Source: Beijerinckiaceae bacterium
GTDB lineage: Bacteria > Pseudomonadota > Alphaproteobacteria > Rhizobiales > Beijerinckiaceae
Direction: 5' to 3'
DNA length: 58,753 bases
NCBI GenBank assembly: GCA_019753285.1
Contig: JAIELD010000025.1
Location: 1 to 58,753 of the forward strand
In this document: one piece after another, positions 54,421-58,753 of the stretch
Numbering within the stretch: position 1 is the first letter of the stretch
Layout: the number at the start of each line of letters is the position of its first letter
Made by a program: the position numbers and the translations under genes
Notes under the pieces: generated by a model
The model's input: only the letters and a program-made list of their open reading frames with translations
Databases searched by the model: none
What the model was told of the DNA's origin: nothing

Positions 54421-54707
54421 GATGCGCTCCCTGCAGAAAAGCCGATCTCGTAAAGTTCGGTGAGTTCAAGATAGGCGAGCGCCTTGGTCAGGCCCCGCCC
54501 GATCGGGCCGGCGGGATAGACCGTGGCGCGGCAATTGAACGTCGCCTGCTCGCCGAAGCCGATGCTGGTCGGCGGATTGTGGACGATCACCTTGTCCCCC
54601 GGCCCCACATCGAACCCATCCAACGTCACATGCGCCGCAAGACTGTCCGGCGTTTGCACGATCTCGACCGTGCACGGCACGTCGACCATTTTCCTCGACC
54701 CGATCAT
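54417..54707 (-). CDS. Small conserved-looking protein of the puh operon
   Basis: 96 residues from ATG 54707, overlapping puhC (54704) and acsF (54420) by 4 bp each, which strongly supports translation. Content is soluble and beta-rich: [57 protein letters not shown], ending in a helix [19 protein letters not shown] recall similar small ORFs between puhC and acsF in other purple bacteria, but no function. It could aid AcsF or reaction-centre assembly. Confidence 0.8.
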   Translation of the reverse strand: MIGSRKMVDVPCTVEIVQTPDSLAAHVTLDGFDVGPGDKVIVHNPPTSIGFGEQATFNCRATVYPAGPIGRGLTKALAYLELTELYEIGFSAGSAS

Positions 54708-55180
54708 CCCCTTCTCCCCGCTGCCTGCATTATTGTCTCAAAGGCTCCAACGTTTGTAACACCAAAGCCATTGAGTTCAAGCACGCGGCCGGTGGCAGGG
54801 TCGCTGAGGGTGAGGTGCCCATTGTCGCGGCGGGCAAGGGTGAAGGGCGTCTCGGAGCCGAGGTTGCGCATGCGACGGTCGCGAACGAGACCGCGCATCG
54901 TGCCCCGGATGAAGCCGTTGGTGCCAGGCGCAAGCACGACGATGGTCTTGTCGCCCGGCCTTTCGCTCACGATCACGCTGCCATCCGGCGCATCGACAAA
55001 CGCGATGTCCACGCTCTGGCTCACCGGGCGCTGCGGCACGTGATAGGTACCGACATCGGTATAGCGGCCGAGCGCCGTGCAGGCGATTGTGAGCGCGATG
55101 ACCACCGCGCCCGCCTTGATCGCGACCTTGGGAACGGTGTCGTCGATTGCCTGTTCGCCTGCCATGAGCTTGTCTCCCAT
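54704..55180 (-). CDS. puhC: Photosynthetic complex assembly protein PuhC
   Basis: 158 residues from ATG 55180 (MGDKLMAGEQ). One N-terminal membrane helix (AIKAGAVVIALTIACTALG) is followed by a periplasmic beta domain (VSQSVDIAFVDAPDGSVIV, IVVLAPGTNGFIRGTMRGLVRDRR, FTLARRDNGHLTLSDPATGRVLELNGFGVTNVGAF). PuhC supports assembly of the LH1-reaction centre core. Starts 7 bp after puhB. Confidence 0.92.
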   Translation of the reverse strand: MGDKLMAGEQAIDDTVPKVAIKAGAVVIALTIACTALGRYTDVGTYHVPQRPVSQSVDIAFVDAPDGSVIVSERPGDKTIVVLAPGTNGFIRGTMRGLVRDRRMRNLGSETPFTLARRDNGHLTLSDPATGRVLELNGFGVTNVGAFETIMQAAGRRG

Positions 55181-55187
55181 CGTCGTT

Positions 55188-55871
55188 TCAGCCGGCCATC
55201 GCCGGGCGCTGGCCGCCAAGGCCCGGATTGGGCCGCTGCGCCGCCTTCTGCCCGCTCTCGATCACCGCCTTCGGAGCATCGCTTTCCGCGATCTGATGAT
55301 AGCGGCAAAGGTTTTCGTGCAGCAGGCCGGCGACATGCTTCGCATCCGGCAGGGCGCGCAGCATCGGCTCGGGGTTTGCGTAGCGCCAGGGCCGCACGTG
55401 AGGCCACAGAAGCAGGTAGCCAAGGCCCATGCGCTGGCCGAGCGTCAGGATGACGTCGCCTGTGCCGTCGCCGCGCATCCCGACCGCTGCGCCGTCGATG
55501 GCGGCGAACGGCACGTTGACGGTGAGCGGCAGCGCGGTGCCGAAGCGCATGACGACCCGCCGATCGGTGATGCTGTAGATCGTCGTCTTCGCGGCAAGGA
55601 ATGCCAGCAGCGAAAGAATGGCGAGCGCCAGGACCATCAGCGGCAGCACCCACAGCGCGGAGCGAAGCGCCACGCTGGCGCTCTCGCCGTGGAACAGGGC
55701 AGAGCCTGCCCGCCAGAGCATCAGCACTCCGAAATAGATGCTGATCTCCTTGATGCGGAAGGCAGTCTTGGCCAACGGCAGCCAGGCAGGGCTCCCCTGC
55801 CAGAGCAGGGTTTCGCCGGCCGGCAGGCTTTCGGGCAAGCCCGGTACGGGTTCGATCTCGGCAGCACTCAT
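55188..55871 (-). CDS. puhB: Photosynthetic complex assembly protein PuhB (PH domain)
   Basis: 227 residues from ATG 55871, overlapping the puhA stop (ATGA). Start EPVPGLPESLPAGETLLWQGSPAW, two to three membrane helices and a bPH2-like domain (TTIYSITDRRVVMRFGTALPLTVNVPFAAID). The C-terminal part includes LTLGQRMGLGYLLLWPHVRPWRYANPEPMLRALPD-type motif. It helps reaction-centre assembly at the inner membrane. Confidence 0.94.
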   Translation of the reverse strand: MSAAEIEPVPGLPESLPAGETLLWQGSPAWLPLAKTAFRIKEISIYFGVLMLWRAGSALFHGESASVALRSALWVLPLMVLALAILSLLAFLAAKTTIYSITDRRVVMRFGTALPLTVNVPFAAIDGAAVGMRGDGTGDVILTLGQRMGLGYLLLWPHVRPWRYANPEPMLRALPDAKHVAGLLHENLCRYHQIAESDAPKAVIESGQKAAQRPNPGLGGQRPAMAG

Positions 55872-56632
55872 AGCAGCGGCTCCGCCCTTTGCGGCGCGGC
55901 GTAGAAGAAGCCGCCGCCATAATAACCCATGATCTTGTCCTCTTCGAGCAAGGTGACCTGATCCGGTGATTTCGTCGCCGGAACGCCGGCGAACTGGCTG
56001 CCATAGATCGCCTTGACGGTGATCTCGCGGCGGGCCTTGTCGATGGCCGCGAAGTTGGACGGCATCAGAACGCGGCGTCCGCCCGTCAGCGCCACCTCGT
56101 AGTAGCGAACGATGTATTCGGAGCGATCGACCCAGACATCGCTGATCTCGCCGGCGATCTCGCCATCGCCGCCCTTGACGACCATGCCACGCGGATCGGG
56201 ATCGCGGCTGGCAAGAAAGAAGGAGCTGTCGGCCCGCAGCGGCACAATCTTCGGCGCGCCTTCGACCGTGTTGTCCGTGTGGTCGGCGCGTTCGGCGTAA
56301 GCGCCGGGGCCGATGCCGTCCACCATCCCGTTGCCGGTCGGTTCGAGCGGAGCGCCGGGCCACGGGCCGACGGGAGCCGCCAGCACTTCACGCGTATCCG
56401 GGCGACCGCCCTTCAGCGTCAGCGTGCTGCCATCGAGCAAACGGAAGGTCTTCGGACCAACCGGATCTTCCTGCGGCACGACGCGGCCGCGCGATGATGC
56501 GTCGGCGACCAGCGGATAGCCCTCGCGCTTACCCTCGCGGTGGAGGTAATAGACGAGCCCCGCGAAGAAAACCCAGAACGTATAGAGCAGGACCAGGGTG
56601 AGATCGATGTGACTGGTCAGTTGCAGATTCAT
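55868..56632 (-). CDS. puhA: Photosynthetic reaction centre subunit H
   Basis: 254 residues from ATG 56632 (MNLQLTSHIDLTLVLLYTFW). A single N-terminal membrane helix (LVLLYTFWVFFAGLVYYLHREG) and a large cytoplasmic PRC-barrel domain (GGDGEIAGEISDVWVDRSEYIVRYYEVAL) are present. It stabilises the L/M core and guides protons to QB. GAGGTCATC lies upstream. Gap to lhaA is 19 bp. Confidence 0.97.
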   Translation of the reverse strand: MNLQLTSHIDLTLVLLYTFWVFFAGLVYYLHREGKREGYPLVADASSRGRVVPQEDPVGPKTFRLLDGSTLTLKGGRPDTREVLAAPVGPWPGAPLEPTGNGMVDGIGPGAYAERADHTDNTVEGAPKIVPLRADSSFFLASRDPDPRGMVVKGGDGEIAGEISDVWVDRSEYIVRYYEVALTGGRRVLMPSNFAAIDKARREITVKAIYGSQFAGVPATKSPDQVTLLEEDKIMGYYGGGFFYAAPQRAEPLL

Positions 56633-56651
56633 GATGACCTCCTGTGCACGT

Positions 56652-58082
56652 TTAGCTCCGCAACCCGGCCAGGCCGAATTGCGGTTTCGTTGCCGTTTTG
56701 GTTGACCGTGCGTGCCGTGCAAGCGGACCGATCACAATCAAGGTTGCGAAAAGTAGAATGATTTCAATTTGATATACGGCATTGTAGCCAGACCATGGAT
56801 CAACGAGGGCGGGTCCGAGCCTGCCCTTGGCGGCAAGCCCGCCGATCACGTCGCTGAGAATGCCGCCAGCCGACATCGAAAGCCCGACCGCGAGCGCCTG
56901 CACGGCACCCCATGCGCCGAGCGCAAGGCCGTTGCCGCTGTTCTCGTCGAGCGCCATTGCGGCGATGAGCGTGCCGACGGCGAAGAGACCGCTTCCGAAC
57001 CCGATGAGCGCTGCGCCGAGCTGGAAGATCAGCGGCGAGCCCGCCGGACCTGAGAACATGACGAGCGCGAAGGCCGGAAGTCCGCAGGCGACGCCATAAC
57101 CCGCCAGCCGGTAGGGGTCGACGCCGCGGCCGAGCGCACGGGCGGCAAGCCCGTAGGCAACGAATGAGCCACCGGCGAGAATCGCGGTAAGCGATGTCGT
57201 CTGCGAGACGGAAAGATGCAGCACCTCGCCGCCATAAGGCTCGATGATGATGTCCTGCATGTTGAACGCCGCAGTGCCGAGGCCGATGGCGGCAAGAAAA
57301 CGGCGCGCGCGCGGCTGGCTCGCGAAGCTCATGAAGCTTGCCTTGAATTCCGGCCTCTCGGCGTTGCGGTTCCGCGAGGGATCGCGCGCTTCCTGCTTCC
57401 ACAATGCGATGACGTTGAGCACCATGGTCACCGCGGCCGCGCCCTGGATGACCTGGATGAGCCTGATCTGGCTGAAATCATGCAGAAGGATGCCGAAGAC
57501 GAGCCCGCTGCCGACCATGCCAACGAGCAGCATCACATACATCAGCGCAACCACGCGGGGCCGCGCGCTTTCCGGCGCGAGATCGGTCGCCAGAGCGAGG
57601 CCGGCGGTCTGCGTCGTCTGCAGGCCGGCTCCCACGAGCAGGAATGCAAGCGCTGCAGCGACATGGCCGACCCATTCCGGCCCCTGCGTATCGCCCGACA
57701 GAAGAATGAGCGCGAAGGGCATGATGGCGAGCCCGCCGAACTGCAGCATCGTCCCCATCCAGATATAGGGCACGCGCCGCCAGCCAAGCGCCGAAACATG
57801 ATGGTCCGAACGGAAGCCGATAATCGTGCGGAAGGGCGCAAACATCATGGGCAGCGCGACAGCAACGGCGACGAGCCAGGCGCCGACGCCAAGCTCGACG
57901 ATCATCACACGATTGAGCGTGCCGATCATCAGCACGGTCGCCATGCCGACCGAGACCTGAAACAGCGACAGGCGCAGCAGCCGCGACAGCGGCAGCCCTT
58001 CCGTGGCGGCATCGGCAAAGGGCAAAAACCGGGTGCCGATCCGGAGCCAGCCACGCGCCATCCTGTCGTTGATCGCTCTCAT
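56652..58082 (-). CDS. lhaA: LhaA/PucC-family light-harvesting assembly protein
   Basis: 476 residues, MFS-like with about 12 membrane helices. Family landmarks: LPLSRLLRLSLFQVSVGMATVLMIGTLNRVMIVELG, PFRTIIGFRSDHHVSALGWRRVPYIWMGT and LLVGAGLQTTQTAGLALATDL. It supports LH1 assembly and perhaps (bacterio)chlorophyll delivery. Its start overlaps the bchM stop by 4 bp. Confidence 0.95.
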   Translation of the reverse strand: MRAINDRMARGWLRIGTRFLPFADAATEGLPLSRLLRLSLFQVSVGMATVLMIGTLNRVMIVELGVGAWLVAVAVALPMMFAPFRTIIGFRSDHHVSALGWRRVPYIWMGTMLQFGGLAIMPFALILLSGDTQGPEWVGHVAAALAFLLVGAGLQTTQTAGLALATDLAPESARPRVVALMYVMLLVGMVGSGLVFGILLHDFSQIRLIQVIQGAAAVTMVLNVIALWKQEARDPSRNRNAERPEFKASFMSFASQPRARRFLAAIGLGTAAFNMQDIIIEPYGGEVLHLSVSQTTSLTAILAGGSFVAYGLAARALGRGVDPYRLAGYGVACGLPAFALVMFSGPAGSPLIFQLGAALIGFGSGLFAVGTLIAAMALDENSGNGLALGAWGAVQALAVGLSMSAGGILSDVIGGLAAKGRLGPALVDPWSGYNAVYQIEIILLFATLIVIGPLARHARSTKTATKPQFGLAGLRS

Positions 58083-58753
58083 CTGCGCAAAAGCTCCAGA
58101 GGTTGCGAAATGTAGAAGCCGCTCGAAATCCGCTGCGTGCGCCCGATCCGCCAGTCCTGCAGGCTCGGCTCGCGCTCGATGAGCCTCGTCAGCCGCGCAG
58201 CGGCGGTTGGCTGGATGGCCGGCGAGCGGTCTGCGCGCGGAAAGAGCCGACCCATGGCAAGCATGGCGCTGAGCGCGAGCGAGCCTGGCGCAAAGGTGAA
58301 GACAATCGAATGCCGTGTGCGGGCAGCAAGGCCACTCAGCGCCTGCACGACATCGTCAGCACGGTAGTGGATGAGCGAATCCATGCCGACGACATGATCG
58401 AAATCGCCAAGCCCTGCGTCGAGCATGTCACCGGACAGGAACTCGATCCTGCCTGAGCCGAGCGTGTGCGGCAACCGGTCCCCCGCGATCGAAACCAGCT
58501 TGGGCGAAAGGTCGATCGCGGTGACGTGAGCCCCGCGCCGCGCAGCTTCCACAGCCAGCGCGCCGGTGCCACACCCGGCATCGAGCAGGGTCTTGCCGGC
58601 AAGATCGGCGGGCAGCCAGTCGAGCAGCGTCGAGCGGGTGCGGTCGCGCCCTGCCCGCACCGTGGCGCGAATGCCGCTGACCGGTGCATCCGACGTCAGC
58701 TGCTCCCATGCCCTGACGGCGGTGCGATCGAAATAGGTCTCGAGCTGGCCGCG
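58079..58753 (-). CDS. bchM: Mg-protoporphyrin IX methyltransferase, 5' end outside window
   Basis: 224 residues visible; the frame is open to the right edge, beginning RGQLETYFDRTAVRAWEQL. The SAM-binding motif LLDAGCGTGALAVEAARRGAHVTAIDLS and the C-terminal SSGFYISQPLELLRR are typical. It methylates Mg-protoporphyrin before the AcsF step. Perhaps only a few N-terminal residues are missing. Confidence 0.95.
   Translation of the reverse strand, partial: RGQLETYFDRTAVRAWEQLTSDAPVSGIRATVRAGRDRTRSTLLDWLPADLAGKTLLDAGCGTGALAVEAARRGAHVTAIDLSPKLVSIAGDRLPHTLGSGRIEFLSGDMLDAGLGDFDHVVGMDSLIHYRADDVVQALSGLAARTRHSIVFTFAPGSLALSAMLAMGRLFPRADRSPAIQPTAAARLTRLIEREPSLQDWRIGRTQRISSGFYISQPLELLRR

Noticed and set aside
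55872..56363. Extension of the puhB frame upstream
   Set aside because: It runs through puhA in another frame. The overlapping ATG at 55871 gives the normal PuhB start.

Overview
The window is GC-rich (AT-rich islands stand out by eye) and carries a conserved alphaproteobacterial gene order: M48 protease-dsbA-accBC-aat, an NDUFA12/DUF2155 pair, B12-dependent class II nrdJ, and valS-popZ-tolC-pcm. A photosynthesis gene cluster fills the right end (bchM-lhaA-puhABC-orf-acsF-puhE-hemA-bchI-bchD). The host is therefore best read as an anoxygenic phototroph of the Hyphomicrobiales (Rhizobiales). Oxygen-dependent AcsF and ALA synthase point to pigment synthesis that works under oxygen. Genus cannot be fixed from sequence alone.

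Layout. 1-6.5 kb: envelope and thiol genes, fatty-acid synthesis (accBC), aat, a DUF2155/NDUFA12 operon, and a metal module (HMA-MauE fusion, DUF305, divergent CsoR with an overlapping operator). 6.5-12.5 kb: nrdJ with a rebuilt 3' end, an ImmA/IrrE-type protease gene, a structured non-coding stretch, and a DUF559 nuclease gene between two copies of a palindromic repeat. 12.6-24.4 kb: housekeeping and stress genes (PLP enzyme, beta-propeller, FkbM methyltransferase, DEAD helicase, ceramidase, cold-shock protein, deacetylase, glutathione peroxidase, exonuclease III, ExoR-like Sel1 protein). 24.4-36 kb: ilvD, valS, popZ, tolC, pcm-like, fasciclin, RskA-type anti-sigma, ECF sigma, aroE. 36-48.3 kb: a catabolic block with an alpha/beta hydrolase, an HpxZ/AtzH-like protein, a five-gene Dpp-type ABC importer, a carbamoylase/allantoate-type hydrolase, an AtzE-like amidase, an M20 peptidase and an AEC transporter, punctuated by REP-like palindromes. 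48.3-58.8 kb: the photosynthesis cluster, all on the minus strand and mostly with overlapping or nearly abutting genes.

Most striking signal. The last ~200 nt of nrdJ (from ~10606) are AT-rich and codon-divergent. A short AT-rich gene for an ImmA/IrrE-type zinc protease follows, translationally coupled. That gene ends, in frame, with a second copy of the NrdJ C-terminal Cys-rich tail (31 residues, 30 identical), which has host-like GC-rich codons. By hand alignment 22 of the 31 sense codons differ but only one amino acid does. The simplest reading is a ~0.78 kb single-gene element that invaded the 3' end of an essential gene, supplied a diverged replacement tail, and left the original tail fused to its own protease. 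No integrase, transposase or nuclease is visible inside it.
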